The notes under the pieces are model-generated. The model made no database searches and was not told where the DNA came from. It saw only the letters and a list, made by a program, of their open reading frames with translations. From Alphaproteobacteria bacterium (lineage in GTDB: Bacteria; Pseudomonadota; Alphaproteobacteria; UBA9219; RFNS01): DNA of 32,839 bases. The stretch covers positions 1-32,839 of the forward strand of contig WGMR01000007.1 in the NCBI GenBank assembly GCA_016124955.1, given 5' to 3'. Position 1 is the stretch's first letter, and every line of letters begins with the position of its first letter. Below, in pieces: positions 24,490 to 32,839 of this stretch. The translations under genes and the position numbers were made by a program.

Positions 24490-25224
24490 CTATTTGCGCT
24501 TCGCGGCCAGCAAAAATTCCCGGTTGCCGTCGGCGCCCGTGATGGGGCTTGGAAGGATGCCGCCGACCTGCCAGCCTTGCTGGCCGAGCCAGCGCGCCAC
24601 GGTATCGCATGCGGCGGCGTGGACCGCCGTGTCGCGCACCACGCCGCCGGGGCCGATATCGGTGCGCGCTGCCTCGAATTGCGGTTTCACGAGCGCGACC
24701 AGCGCCGCGCCCGGCGCCGCCAGCGCAAGCGGCGCGGGCAGGATTTCCGCAAGCGGCATGAAACTGACATCGGCCACGACAAGCTGCGGCGCTTCGGGCA
24801 CGTGATCGCGCGTGAGTATGCGGGCGCTGGTCTTTTCGTGCAAAATTACGCGCGGATCGGCGCGCAATTTTTCGTGCAATTGATGTGTGCCGCTATCCAC
24901 CGCATAGACCCGCGCCGCGCCGCGCTGCAAGAGCACATCGGTGAAACCGCCGGTGGAGGAACCGACATCGAGGCAGACAAGGCCGGCGGGATCGACGGCA
25001 AAGTGATCGAGCGCGGCCGCGAGCTTGATGCCGCCGCGCGAAACATAGGGATGCGGCTTTTCCCGCAAATGCAGATCGTCTTCCGGCGCGACGGTTTCGG
25101 ACGGCTTGTCGATGCGGCGCGTGCCCGCAAGAACTTCGCCGGCCATGATCAGCGCGCGCGCCTTTTTTTCGTCAGCCGCCAGCCCGCGCGCTACAAGGGC
25201 GAGATCGGCGCGCTGTTTTTTCAT
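24490..25224 (-). CDS. tlyA: TlyA-family rRNA 2'-O-methyltransferase
   Basis: TlyA proteins methylate ribose 2'-OH groups of cytidines in 16S and/or 23S rRNA. The 244 residues start with an S4 RNA-binding domain (RADLALVARGLAADEKKARA, about 5-60) and the linker PYVSRGGIKL (59-68). A Rossmann methyltransferase follows, with the SAM motif DVGSSTGGFTD (86-96), VSFMPL (153-158) and the catalytic-region motif KPQFE (180-184). Some TlyA proteins were first described as hemolysins, but the methyltransferase role is better supported. It starts 5 bases after the ispA stop. Confidence 0.94.
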   Translation of the reverse strand: MKKQRADLALVARGLAADEKKARALIMAGEVLAGTRRIDKPSETVAPEDDLHLREKPHPYVSRGGIKLAAALDHFAVDPAGLVCLDVGSSTGGFTDVLLQRGAARVYAVDSGTHQLHEKLRADPRVILHEKTSARILTRDHVPEAPQLVVADVSFMPLAEILPAPLALAAPGAALVALVKPQFEAARTDIGPGGVVRDTAVHAAACDTVARWLGQQGWQVGGILPSPITGADGNREFLLAAKRK

Positions 25225-25229
25225 GCGCG

Positions 25230-26129
25230 CTATTTGCGCCGTTCCACGACGAAGCGCGCGACATCCTCGAGTGCGCCTGCGCGGCCGGAAAACACATTGA
25301 GATGCCTGATCGCCTGTTCCGACAACAGATGCGCTTGCGCCCGCGCGCGGTCGGGTCCGAGGATGGTGACGAAGGTGGCCTTGCCCGCGCCCGCGTCGCG
25401 GCCGACGGATTTTCCGGTTTCGGCTTCGGTGCCTTCGGCATCGAGCAGATCGTCGATGATCTGGAAAGCGAGGCCGAGATCGTGCGCGTAGTTGCGCAGC
25501 GCGTTATGGTTTTGTGCCGCCGCGCGCCCGAGAATGCCGCCTGCCACCGCGGAAAAGGCGATCAGATCGCCGGTTTTCATGCGCTGCAGCCGGGTGATGG
25601 CGCCGATATCGAGCGCGGTGGTTTCTGCGACGAGATCGAGCATCTGGCCGCCGACCATGCCTTGCCCGCCCGAAGCCTTGGCAAGTTCGGTCACCAGCGC
25701 GCAGCGCACATGCGGATCTTCGTGCGTCAGCGGATCGGCGAGAATTTCGAATGCCAGCGTCAGCAGCGCGTCGCCTGCAAGGATCGCGGTCGCATCGTCA
25801 TATTCCTTGTGCACGGTGGGTTTGCCGCGGCGCAGATCGCTGTTGTCCATCGCCGGCAAATCGTCGTGGATCAACGAATAGCAATGGATGCATTCGACAG
25901 CCGTCGCGGCGCGCAGGGCGCAGCTTTCGTTGACGCCGAACAGCGAGGCCGAGGACATGACAAGAAACGGGCGCAGCCGCTTGCCGCCGCCGAGCGCGCC
26001 GTAGCGCATGGCATCGAACAAACGGTTTTCCGCGAGGCCGCCCTTGGGCAGCAGGCGGTCCATCGTGCGTTCGACCGCCGCGGCGATGTCTGTCATGGCG
26101 GTTGCGAGATCGGGATGGAGCGAGGGCAT
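25230..26129 (-). CDS. ispA: Farnesyl diphosphate synthase (short-chain prenyl synthase)
   Basis: IspA condenses dimethylallyl and isopentenyl diphosphates to geranyl and farnesyl diphosphate, precursors of quinones, undecaprenyl phosphate and other isoprenoids. The 299 residues carry both Asp-rich motifs: DDLPAMD (89-95), followed by LRRGKPT, and DDLLD (226-230). GGGKRLRP (47-54) and GGQMLDL (160-166) are also present. The first motif reads NSD where DDD is common, outside the metal ligands. ATG 26129 gives a normal length; ATG 26096 is an alternative. It lies between xseB and tlyA. The dxs gene, often found here in alphaproteobacteria, is absent. Confidence 0.94.
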   Translation of the reverse strand: MPSLHPDLATAMTDIAAAVERTMDRLLPKGGLAENRLFDAMRYGALGGGKRLRPFLVMSSASLFGVNESCALRAATAVECIHCYSLIHDDLPAMDNSDLRRGKPTVHKEYDDATAILAGDALLTLAFEILADPLTHEDPHVRCALVTELAKASGGQGMVGGQMLDLVAETTALDIGAITRLQRMKTGDLIAFSAVAGGILGRAAAQNHNALRNYAHDLGLAFQIIDDLLDAEGTEAETGKSVGRDAGAGKATFVTILGPDRARAQAHLLSEQAIRHLNVFSGRAGALEDVARFVVERRK

Positions 26130-26163
26130 GGGCGGGGAACCTTCGTGCGGGGTTAGGCCGGGG

Positions 26164-26433
26164 TTATTCTTCGAACGGCGCGGCGGCGGGGCCGTTCGCC
26201 GTCAGGGCGATTTTTTCGATCTTCATGCGGGCGTCGCGCAGGCGCGCTTCGCAATGGCGTTTCAACGCGCTGCCGCGCTCATACGCGCCGATGGCGTCAT
26301 CGAGCTTCGCCTTGCCGTCTTCGAGCTGGCGCACGAGCTTATCGAGCTCGGCCATCGCTTCCTCGAAGCTTAGTTTGGCGATATCGGCCGGGATTGTCGG
26401 CTCGGCGCCTGTTTGGGCAGTGCTTTTGGGCAT
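26164..26433 (-). CDS. xseB: Exodeoxyribonuclease VII small subunit
   Basis: XseB is the small helical subunit that binds in several copies to XseA to form exonuclease VII, which degrades single-stranded DNA. The 89-residue length is normal. The motif LSFEEAMAELDKLVRQLEDGKAKLDDAI followed by YERGSALKRHCEARLRDARMKIEKI is the complete family signature, a two-helix coiled coil. xseA is not in the window. It lies 34 bases upstream of ispA on the same strand, the usual alphaproteobacterial arrangement. Confidence 0.94.
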   Translation of the reverse strand: MPKSTAQTGAEPTIPADIAKLSFEEAMAELDKLVRQLEDGKAKLDDAIGAYERGSALKRHCEARLRDARMKIEKIALTANGPAAAPFEE

Positions 26434-26480
26434 TGGGTTCCTTTACCGGCAGCGACTTTAAGCCGTTTTGCCGGCCTTGA

Positions 26481-27419
26481 TCAAGCCTTACCGGCTTCCA
26501 TCAGGCTAAGCACATGCGCGGCCGCGCTGCGCGCCAGGGCATCGATATTGTAGCCGCCTTCCAGCACCGAAACCACGCGCCCGCCGCATTGCCGCGCCGC
26601 CATGGCGCACAGCGCCCGCGTGGCGGCTGCGAAATCTTCTTCCAGCAGACTCATGCCCGCAAGCGGGTCATTGGCGTGCGCATCGAACCCGGCGGAAATG
26701 AACAGAATTTGCGGTTTCCATGCTTCAAGCGCGGGCACGGCCTGGCCTTCGATCGCGGCCATGAAGGATTTTCCCCCCGCGCCCGCAGGCAGCGGCACAT
26801 TGAGGATGTTGCCGTGCCCGCCATGTTCGTTCGCCATGCCGGTGCCGGGATAGAGCGGCGACTGGTGCGTGGAACAGAAGAAGGCGCGCGGTTCGCGTTC
26901 CGCCCATGTCTGGGTTCCGTTGCCGTGGTGCACATCGAAATCGACAAGCGCCACGCGTTCAAGTTTATGTGCGGCAAGCGCGTGCGCGGCGGCGATGGCG
27001 ATATTGTTGAAGAAACAAAAGCCCATCGGCGTTTGCGGTTCGGCATGGTGGCCGGGCGGGCGCACGACGCAAAAGGCGTTTTGAACCTCGCCCGCCATCA
27101 CGGCATCGACGGCCGCGATCCCGGCGCCTGCCGAACGCAGCATCGCCTTGCCGGAGCCGGGCGAAAGGATGGTATCGGTATCGACCGGGAAGAGATTTTT
27201 TTCCGGCACGCTTGCGAGCATGGCTTCGACATAGGCGCGGGGATGCACGCGCGCGATCTGTTCCACGCCAGCCTTGGGCGCTTCGCGCCGCGCCAGCGCC
27301 ACGAATTCCGGCCCCGCCAGCGCCGCCATCACGGCATCGTAGCGGGCGGGCTGTTCAGGGTGGCCTTGCCCGGTATCGTGGTTGTGGCAGGCATCGTGGC
27401 TGAAAAGGGCTGTTGTCAT
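26481..27419 (-). CDS. Histone-deacetylase-like zinc amidohydrolase
   Basis: The product belongs to the class II HDAC / acetoin-utilisation / acetylpolyamine amidohydrolase superfamily; the bacterial substrate is usually unknown and may be acetylated polyamines or proteins. From ATG 27419 it has 312 residues. The catalytic histidines lie in RPPGHHAE (H124, H125). The zinc ligands are D162 and H164 in DFDVHHGNGT and D246 in SAGFDAH. The transition-state tyrosine lies in EGGYNIDAL near the C-terminus. The frame extends to 27449 without a better start. It is the first gene of the minus-strand run with xseB, ispA and tlyA. Confidence 0.92.
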   Translation of the reverse strand: MTTALFSHDACHNHDTGQGHPEQPARYDAVMAALAGPEFVALARREAPKAGVEQIARVHPRAYVEAMLASVPEKNLFPVDTDTILSPGSGKAMLRSAGAGIAAVDAVMAGEVQNAFCVVRPPGHHAEPQTPMGFCFFNNIAIAAAHALAAHKLERVALVDFDVHHGNGTQTWAEREPRAFFCSTHQSPLYPGTGMANEHGGHGNILNVPLPAGAGGKSFMAAIEGQAVPALEAWKPQILFISAGFDAHANDPLAGMSLLEEDFAAATRALCAMAARQCGGRVVSVLEGGYNIDALARSAAAHVLSLMEAGKA

Positions 27420-27478
27420 GTTACCAATATTAGTTATTTCGCAGCGCACAGGGGAAAATATGTATAGGGGATGACCAG

Positions 27479-27495
27479 TTAATAACAGTTATTAA
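27479..27495. promoter_or_regulatory. Perfect palindrome in the divergent promoter region
   Basis: TTAATAAC-A-GTTATTAA is an exact 17-base dyad and extends to 23 bases with one mismatch per arm. It lies 60 bases upstream of the deacetylase-like gene and about 180 bases upstream of the Rrf2 gene. The same AT-rich gap (27420-27670) holds a second short palindrome, TCAATATTGA (27531-27540), and no gene. An operator is inferred. Confidence 0.4.
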
Positions 27496-27670
27496 ATGAA
27501 ACGCTAATAGCTTGATATCTAATAAATTGTTCAATATTGATAATGACTTAGCAACATGGCATGTAAATAGTACTTATATTGTCCTGTTTGCGTTACAATG
27601 CCCTTGTACGCCCCCGGTCTTTAAATTACCCGGGCGTTCTTCGCAGGAAAACATGAAAGGGAGCGCCGCG

Positions 27671-28123
27671 ATGCTGCGCCTGAACAAATTGACGGACTAT
27701 GCGGTCGTGCTTTTGACCACCATGAGCGCGCAGAATCGCATTACCACGGTGACAGGGCTGGCGCAATGCACGGCCATTCCCGCGCCCACGATCGCCAAGG
27801 TGCTCAAGCGGCTCGCGAAATCGGATATCGTAACAGCCCAGCGCGGCGCCGCCGGCGGTTACCGGCTTGCGCGCCCTGCCGTCTCAATCACCGTCGCCGA
27901 CATCATCACCGCGATGGACGGGCCGATCGCGCTGACCGATTGCGCCGAGGGCCACCAGAAAACCTGCGGCATGGAACATAGCTGCAGCATGCAGGGCCAC
28001 TGGAACAAGGTGAACCTTGCGATCCGCGCCGCGCTTGAAAACGTCACGCTGGCCGATATGACATCGCCCGCGCTGCGTGCGCTGCAGGTGGAAGATATGC
28101 CGCGAACCGGCGCGCAGGCGTAA
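27671..28123 (+). CDS. Rrf2-family Fe-S regulator of the SUF operon
   Basis: Rrf2 regulators such as IscR and SufR sense Fe-S cluster supply and adjust cluster-assembly genes. The 150-residue product has a winged helix (LNKLTDYAVVLLTTM, IPAPTIAKVLKRLAKSDIV, RGAAGGYRLARP) and three cysteines placed for a cluster: C91, C99 and C105, with H110 nearby. ATG 27671 has AAAGGGAG 7 bases upstream; in-frame ATG 27653 is possible, and the frame is open to 27512. It is 12 bases from sufB and surely co-transcribed, so it probably controls its own operon. The wording matches the SUF assembly regulator subfamily common in alphaproteobacteria. Confidence 0.93.
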   Translation: MLRLNKLTDYAVVLLTTMSAQNRITTVTGLAQCTAIPAPTIAKVLKRLAKSDIVTAQRGAAGGYRLARPAVSITVADIITAMDGPIALTDCAEGHQKTCGMEHSCSMQGHWNKVNLAIRAALENVTLADMTSPALRALQVEDMPRTGAQA

Positions 28124-28135
28124 GGGAACGCGCAC

Positions 28136-29632
28136 ATGTCATCGCAACCCGCCCCCCGCAACCCGGCCCCGGCGCCCGATATCAAGGCGCTGGCCGAGCA
28201 GAAATACAAGTGGGGCTTCGTCACCGAGATCGAGGCCGACCGCGCGCCCAAAGGTTTGAGCGAGGATACGGTACGCTTTATTTCCGCCAAGAAGGGCGAA
28301 CCCGCATGGCTGCTGGAATGGCGGCTGAAGGCCTTCCGCCATTGGCTGACGATGAAGGAGCCGGACTGGGCCAAGGTTAAGCACGCGCCGATCGATTATC
28401 AGGATGCCTATTATTATGCCGCGCCCAAGCAAAAGGACGGGCCGAAGAGCCTTGATGAGGTCGATCCGGAGCTTTTGAAGACCTACGAAAAGCTTGGCAT
28501 TCCGCTGCGCGAACAGGAAATGCTGGCGGGCGTGCAGCCCGCTTCCGCGCCGCCGCGCGTGGCCGTGGACGCGGTGTTCGACAGTGTTTCGGTCGCCACG
28601 ACATATAAAGAGACACTGGCGGCAGAGGGGATCGTTTTCTGCTCGATCGCCGAGGCGGTGCGCGAACACCCCGAGCTGGTGCAGCGCTATCTCGGCACCG
28701 TCGTTCCGGCGGGCGACAATTTCTTCGCCGCGCTCAACAGCGCGGTATTCACGGACGGCTCGTTCGTTTATATCCCCCGCGGCGTGCGTTGCCCGATGGA
28801 GCTTTCGACCTATTTTCGTATCAATGCCGCCAACACCGGGCAGTTCGAGCGTACGCTGATCATCGCCGCCGAAGCCAGCCATGTTTCATACCTTGAAGGC
28901 TGCACCGCGCCCAAGCGCGACGAAAACCAGCTGCATGCCGCGGTGGTGGAGCTGGTCGCGCTCGACGACGCGCAGATCAAATATTCGACCGTGCAGAACT
29001 GGTACCCCGGCGACGAAAACGGGAAGGGCGGCATTTACAACTTCGTTACCAAGCGCGGCGACTGCCGCGGGCGCAATTCCAAAATTTCCTGGACCCAGGT
29101 GGAAACCGGCTCGGCCATCACCTGGAAATACCCTTCTTGCGTGCTGCGCGGCGATAATTCGGTGGGCGAATTTTATTCGGTCGCCATCACCAACAATTTC
29201 CAGCAAGCCGATACCGGCACCAAGATGATCCATATCGGCAAAAACACGCGCTCGACCATCGTATCCAAGGGCATTTCGGCAGGGCGCGCCGACAACACCT
29301 ATCGCGGGCTGGTGAAGATCATGCGCACCGCGCACGGCGCGCGCAACCACACGCAATGCGACAGCTTGCTTATCGGCGACCGTTGCGGCGCGCACACCGT
29401 GCCCTATATAGAGCAACGCAACCCGAGCGCCAGCGTCGAGCACGAAGCGACCACGGCCAAGATCAGCGAAGACCAGCTTTTTTATTGCCGCCAGCGCGGG
29501 CTTACGGCCGAAGAGTCGGTCGCGCTGATCGTCAACGGGTTTTGCAAGGAAGTGCTGGCCGTGCTGCCGATGGAATTCGCGGTCGAGGCGCAGAAATTGG
29601 TTGGCATCAGTCTGGAAGGAAGTGTCGGATAA
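28136..29632 (+). CDS. sufB: Fe-S cluster scaffold protein SufB
   Basis: SufB is the scaffold subunit of the SufBCD complex on which Fe-S clusters are built, receiving sulfur from SufS. The 498 residues are full length for SufB. Core motifs are [11 protein letters not shown] near the N-terminus, [47 protein letters not shown], and the C-terminal [24 protein letters not shown], which holds the cysteine equivalent to C405 of E. coli SufB. AAGGGAA precedes ATG 28136 by 8 bases. sufC starts one base after its stop. Confidence 0.97.
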   Translation: MSSQPAPRNPAPAPDIKALAEQKYKWGFVTEIEADRAPKGLSEDTVRFISAKKGEPAWLLEWRLKAFRHWLTMKEPDWAKVKHAPIDYQDAYYYAAPKQKDGPKSLDEVDPELLKTYEKLGIPLREQEMLAGVQPASAPPRVAVDAVFDSVSVATTYKETLAAEGIVFCSIAEAVREHPELVQRYLGTVVPAGDNFFAALNSAVFTDGSFVYIPRGVRCPMELSTYFRINAANTGQFERTLIIAAEASHVSYLEGCTAPKRDENQLHAAVVELVALDDAQIKYSTVQNWYPGDENGKGGIYNFVTKRGDCRGRNSKISWTQVETGSAITWKYPSCVLRGDNSVGEFYSVAITNNFQQADTGTKMIHIGKNTRSTIVSKGISAGRADNTYRGLVKIMRTAHGARNHTQCDSLLIGDRCGAHTVPYIEQRNPSASVEHEATTAKISEDQLFYCRQRGLTAEESVALIVNGFCKEVLAVLPMEFAVEAQKLVGISLEGSVG

Positions 29633-29633
29633 T

Positions 29634-30410
29634 ATGCTTGAGATCAAGAATTTACACGCCGCCGTTGACGGCAAGCAGATTTTGAAGGGGCTGGACCTGG
29701 CCGTGCCCTTGGGCGAGGTGCATGCAATCATGGGCCCGAACGGGGCCGGGAAATCCACGCTTTCCTATGTGCTGGCGGGGCGCGAGGGCTATGACGTGAG
29801 CGAAGGCAGCGTGCGCTTCAACGGCGCCGATTTGCTCGCGCTTGAACCGGAAGCGCGGGCGGCTTTGGGCCTGTTCCTTGCGTTCCAGTACCCCGTTGAA
29901 ATCCCGGGCGTCAGCAACACCGTGTTCATGAAAACCGCGCTGAATGCCGTGCGCCGGGCGCGCGGGCAGGATGCGCTCGATGCCATGCAATTCCTCAAGC
30001 TGGTGCGGGAAAAGGCCGGGCTGCTCGGGATCGGCGAAGACATGCTGAAGCGCGCGGTCAATGCCGGTTTTTCGGGCGGCGAGAAGAAGCGCAACGAGGT
30101 TCTGCAAATGGCGCTGCTGGAGCCTGCCTTGTGCGTGCTCGATGAAACCGACAGCGGGCTCGATATCGATGCGCTGCGAATCGTGGCCGACGGCGTCAAC
30201 GCGCTGCGCGCCGAAAGCGCGGGCGGCAAGGTCCGTGCCATGCTGGTAATCACGCATTACCAGCGCCTGCTCGATTACATCAAGCCCGACCGCGTGCATG
30301 TGCTGGCGGACGGGCGCATCGCGCGTTCGGGCGGGCCCGAACTGGCGGCGCAGCTGGAAGCGGAAGGCTATGGCGCGCTGGCGGACAAAAGCGGAGGCAA
30401 GGCGGCATGA
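29634..30410 (+). CDS. sufC: SUF complex ATPase SufC
   Basis: SufC is the ABC-type ATPase that drives conformational change in SufBCD during cluster assembly. From ATG 29634 it has 258 residues. Walker A is GPNGAGKST (34-42), the signature is FSGGEKKRNE (146-155), as usual for SufC, and Walker B with D-loop is LCVLDETDSGLD (166-177). The H-loop is VITHYQR. The start follows the sufB stop by one base, and the stop overlaps the next start (ATGA). Confidence 0.97.
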   Translation: MLEIKNLHAAVDGKQILKGLDLAVPLGEVHAIMGPNGAGKSTLSYVLAGREGYDVSEGSVRFNGADLLALEPEARAALGLFLAFQYPVEIPGVSNTVFMKTALNAVRRARGQDALDAMQFLKLVREKAGLLGIGEDMLKRAVNAGFSGGEKKRNEVLQMALLEPALCVLDETDSGLDIDALRIVADGVNALRAESAGGKVRAMLVITHYQRLLDYIKPDRVHVLADGRIARSGGPELAAQLEAEGYGALADKSGGKAA

Positions 30411-31111
30411 CGCTGGCGGGGGGCGAAAAAATCACGCATCTGGTTGCGCTGGACTGGAACGGCACGCTGCTGGCCGACGCGCGCATCATTTTCGCCTGCA
30501 CCAACCATATTTTGCAGGTGATGGGCTACGACACGATCGATTTTGCGACCTACCGCAACGCCTATGACATTCCGATCGACCGGTTTTACGCCAATATCGG
30601 CGTGGGCGCGGATGTGTTCCACACCCGCACCGATATCACCTATACGTTGTTCCACGACACTTACGAAAGCATGGCGCAATCGGCGCGGCTGCGCCGCGGC
30701 GCGCGCGAGCTGCTTGGGCTTTTGAAAAAGCGCGGCATGCATGCGGTTGTGCTGAGCAACCACAATGTGCCGGATATCGAGCGGCATATCGAACGGCTCG
30801 GTCTGGACGGCGCCATTACAGCCGTGCTGGCGCATGAAGAGCGCAGCATGAAGACGCGCCGCCGCCGCAAGGCCGAATTGCTGTCCGATTTCATCGCGCA
30901 TCACCGCATTGCGCCGGAAAATGTGATGGTTGTGGGCGACAGCCATGAAGAAACCCAGATCGCGCACGATCTTTCGCTGACCGGGGTCGCGATCACCGAC
31001 GGGCATGTTTCGACCCCGCGGCTCAAGGCGGCCAAACCGCACTACCTGATCAACCATTTGCGCGAAATGGAAAGCGTGATGGATGCGCACGGTTTCGGGG
31101 GGGTGCGCTGA
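30407..31111 (+). CDS. HAD-superfamily hydrolase inside the suf operon
   Basis: The 234-residue product has the haloacid dehalogenase fold: motif I LDWNGTLL with the nucleophile D16, a helical cap (about 25-95), motif II VVLSN (S117), a basic stretch with candidate motif III lysines (KTRRRRK, 149-155) and motif IV VVGDSHEE (D178, E182). The usual second aspartate of motif I (DxD) is N18 here. That residue normally serves as acid/base in phosphatases, so activity or substrate type may differ. Closest general description is a phosphoglycolate-phosphatase-like HAD protein. It overlaps sufC by 4 bases and sufD by 1 base, so it is coupled to both. HAD proteins are not standard SUF components. Confidence 0.85.
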   Translation: MTLAGGEKITHLVALDWNGTLLADARIIFACTNHILQVMGYDTIDFATYRNAYDIPIDRFYANIGVGADVFHTRTDITYTLFHDTYESMAQSARLRRGARELLGLLKKRGMHAVVLSNHNVPDIERHIERLGLDGAITAVLAHEERSMKTRRRRKAELLSDFIAHHRIAPENVMVVGDSHEETQIAHDLSLTGVAITDGHVSTPRLKAAKPHYLINHLREMESVMDAHGFGGVR

Positions 31112-32220
31112 TGCTGCAGCAATGGATCGAACGGGCCGCCGGCGAACGGGAAGCGTGGAAATACACCACGCTGAAGCCGCTTGCCGCCGAAACATACCGC
31201 GCCGCGCCGCCGCCGCGCGCAAGCATCGACCGGTTGCCCAGCATTATGCCCGACGCAGCCGACCGGCACCGGCTCGTATTCGTGGACGGGTATTTGCAAA
31301 AGGCGCTGTGCCTGCTTGGCGGGCTGCCCGAAAACATTATCAGCGGCGATACCGACAGCGGCTATGATATTTCCCTTAGCAAGGAAACCTGCCTTGCGGT
31401 TGCGCCGCTCGAACTTATTCATGTCGCGACCGCCGATGACGGGCCGCGCACCGGCAATACCGAAATGCGCATCCGGCTCGGGGCTTCCGGGCGGCTGACC
31501 CTGATCGAACATCATCTATCGTTGGGCGGTTCGCCCTATGTTGCGCTGCGCGAGAACAAGATCATTCTCGGTGACCACGCCAAGCTCGTGCATGTGCGGC
31601 TGCAGGGTATGGATACGGCGCACACGCAGCTGACGCATAGCGAGATCGCCGTGGCAAGCGGCGCGTTCTATGACCAGTTTGCGCTTACGACCGGCGCGGG
31701 GCTTAGCCGCCATGAAGTGCGCGTGCAGCTGTGCGGCACCGGCGCGCAGACGCGGCTTGCGGGCATGATGCTGCTGCGCGGCCGCCAGCATGCCGACACA
31801 ACAACCCTGATCGAGCATCTTGCACCCGCAACCTCGAGCCGCGAAGTGTACCGCACCGTGCTTGACGGCAGCGCGCGCGGCGTGTTCCAGGGCAAGATCC
31901 TTGTGGCGCCGGGCGCACAAAAGACCGACGGCCACCAGCTAAGCCGCGCCCTGATGCTTTCCGGAACCGCCGAGATGAACGCGAAGCCGGAGCTTGAGAT
32001 TTATGCCGACGACGTGAAGTGCAGCCACGGCGCGACGGTGGGCCAGATCGACGAAACCGCGCTTTTCTATTTGCGCAGCCGCGGCATTCCCGCGCCGGAC
32101 GCGCGCGCGCTTCTGGTGCGCGGGTTTGTCAGCGAACTGATCGATGAAGCGGCGTTGCCGGTGGTGCGCGAAGAATTGCATGCCCGTGTCGGCAGCTGGC
32201 TGGAAGGAGCGGGATCATGA
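31111..32220 (+). CDS. sufD: Fe-S cluster assembly protein SufD
   Basis: SufD is the SufB paralogue that pairs with it and SufC and supports iron entry. The 369 residues begin with a short N-terminal domain (WIERAAGEREAWKYTTLK) and continue as the right-handed beta-helix. The family signature LEIYADDVKCSHGATVGQID, followed by LFYLRSRGI, holds the conserved Cys and His near the C-terminus. Its ATG overlaps the HAD stop by one base (TGATG) and its stop overlaps the sufS start. Confidence 0.95.
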   Translation: MLQQWIERAAGEREAWKYTTLKPLAAETYRAAPPPRASIDRLPSIMPDAADRHRLVFVDGYLQKALCLLGGLPENIISGDTDSGYDISLSKETCLAVAPLELIHVATADDGPRTGNTEMRIRLGASGRLTLIEHHLSLGGSPYVALRENKIILGDHAKLVHVRLQGMDTAHTQLTHSEIAVASGAFYDQFALTTGAGLSRHEVRVQLCGTGAQTRLAGMMLLRGRQHADTTTLIEHLAPATSSREVYRTVLDGSARGVFQGKILVAPGAQKTDGHQLSRALMLSGTAEMNAKPELEIYADDVKCSHGATVGQIDETALFYLRSRGIPAPDARALLVRGFVSELIDEAALPVVREELHARVGSWLEGAGS

Positions 32221-32839
32221 CGGCGGGCAGCAGACAAAACAAGGCGTCGGAGTTGTTCGCCTGCGCGGCGCCGCAGACCTATGATGTCGAGCGCATTCGC
32301 GCCGATTTCCCGATTTTGAATGAGCGCGTGCATGGGCGCCCGCTCGCTTACCTCGATAGCGCCGCTTCGGCGCAGCGCCCGCGGCAAGTTCTGGAGGCGA
32401 TGACGCGTTTTTACGAACGCGACTACGCCAATATCCACCGCGGCGTACACGAACTTTCGCTGCGCGCGACGCAAAAATATGAAGACGCGCGCGAAAGCGT
32501 GCGCCGTTTTCTGAACGCGGGCGCGGCCGAAGAAATTATCTTCACCCGCAACGCGACCGAAAGCATCAATCTTGTGGCCGCATCCTTCGGGCACGCTTTC
32601 TTCAAACCGGGCGACGAGGTTGTGGTGACCGAGCTGGAGCACCACGCCAATATCGTGCCCTGGCAACTGCTTGAACGGCAAATCGGCATACGGGTCGTGC
32701 CCGTGCGCATTTCCGACGCGGGCGAGGTAAGTGCGGAAGATATCGCCGCCGCCTGCACCGGAAAAACCAGAATGGTGGCGGTTGCGCACGTATCGAACGC
32801 GCTCGGCACCATTTTGCCGGTGGCCGATATCGTGCGCGC
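32217..32839 (+). CDS. sufS: Cysteine desulfurase SufS, 3' end beyond window
   Basis: SufS is a PLP enzyme that takes sulfur from cysteine and passes it to SufB through SufE or SufU. The frame starts at ATG 32217, overlapping the sufD stop by 4 bases, and stays open to the window end (207 codons). Visible motifs are IRADFPIL, YLDSAASAQRP, IHRGVHELS, FTRNATESINLVA, ELEHHANIVPWQ with the PLP-stacking histidine, and HVSNALGTILPV. The PLP lysine and active cysteine lie beyond the window. It has an N-terminal extension of about 20 residues before the family core. Confidence 0.95.
   Translation, partial: MTAGSRQNKASELFACAAPQTYDVERIRADFPILNERVHGRPLAYLDSAASAQRPRQVLEAMTRFYERDYANIHRGVHELSLRATQKYEDARESVRRFLNAGAAEEIIFTRNATESINLVAASFGHAFFKPGDEVVVTELEHHANIVPWQLLERQIGIRVVPVRISDAGEVSAEDIAAACTGKTRMVAVAHVSNALGTILPVADIVR

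Noticed and set aside
27535-27560. A Fur-box-like stretch (GATAATGACTTAGCA) upstream of the SUF regulator
   Set aside because: Only the first half fits the Fur consensus; the second half does not, so it is not better than chance in this AT-rich gap.
1-32839. Mobile element, CRISPR array, tRNA or rRNA genes
   Set aside because: No transposase, integrase, regularly spaced repeats, cloverleaf or rRNA-like stretch was seen in the gene gaps, which are all short.

Overview
The window is a GC-rich (roughly 60%), gene-dense bacterial chromosome segment, most likely from an alphaproteobacterium. The evidence is a CtrA-type TTAA-N7-TTAA box in front of a tad/cpa pilus operon, a MarR regulator resembling LdtR of alphaproteobacteria, an Rrf2-sufB-sufC-sufD-sufS iron-sulfur operon, and a histone-deacetylase-like/xseB/ispA/tlyA block. 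No rRNA, tRNA, insertion sequence, phage gene or CRISPR array was seen.

Layout. Positions 1-1639 hold two unrecognised genes, the first cut by the window edge and the second a secreted cysteine/tryptophan-repeat protein. A class II aldolase follows at 1743-2399. A compact histidine operon, hisG-hisD-hisB-hisH-hisF-hisIE (2663-7475), has a recognisable promoter and a structured leader. Convergent to it lies a small membrane protein with a probable frameshift, then kup (K+ uptake) and a MarR/LdtR-like regulator on the minus strand.

From 10964 to 22378 is a tad (Flp-type IVb) pilus locus. A tadD lipoprotein lies on the plus strand, convergent with a minus-strand operon cpaA-cpaB-cpaC-cpaD-cpaE/tadZ-cpaF/tadA-tadB-tadC. 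Upstream of that operon are four tandem flp prepilin genes, each followed by its own intrinsic terminator. CpaA would process the Flp prepilins. CpaF with TadB/TadC forms the inner-membrane motor and platform, TadZ places it, CpaC is the secretin, and CpaB, CpaD and TadD assist at the periplasm and outer membrane. The minor pilins TadE/F/G are not in the window.

A minus-strand housekeeping run follows (27419 down to 22654): deacetylase-like hydrolase, xseB, ispA, tlyA and a YejA-like solute-binding protein. Divergent from it is the SUF operon (27671 to the window end): an Rrf2 Fe-S regulator, sufB, sufC, a HAD-family protein, sufD and the first part of sufS, mostly with overlapping stop/start codons.

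The most notable observations are a gapless internal duplication of the N-terminal helical domain of the pilus ATPase CpaF, a perfect CtrA box before cpaA, four separately terminated pilin genes (two almost identical, one divergent), a histidine operon that looks enterobacterial in gene type and lacks hisA, a HAD protein coupled into the suf operon, and a probable frameshift near 7.6 kb.
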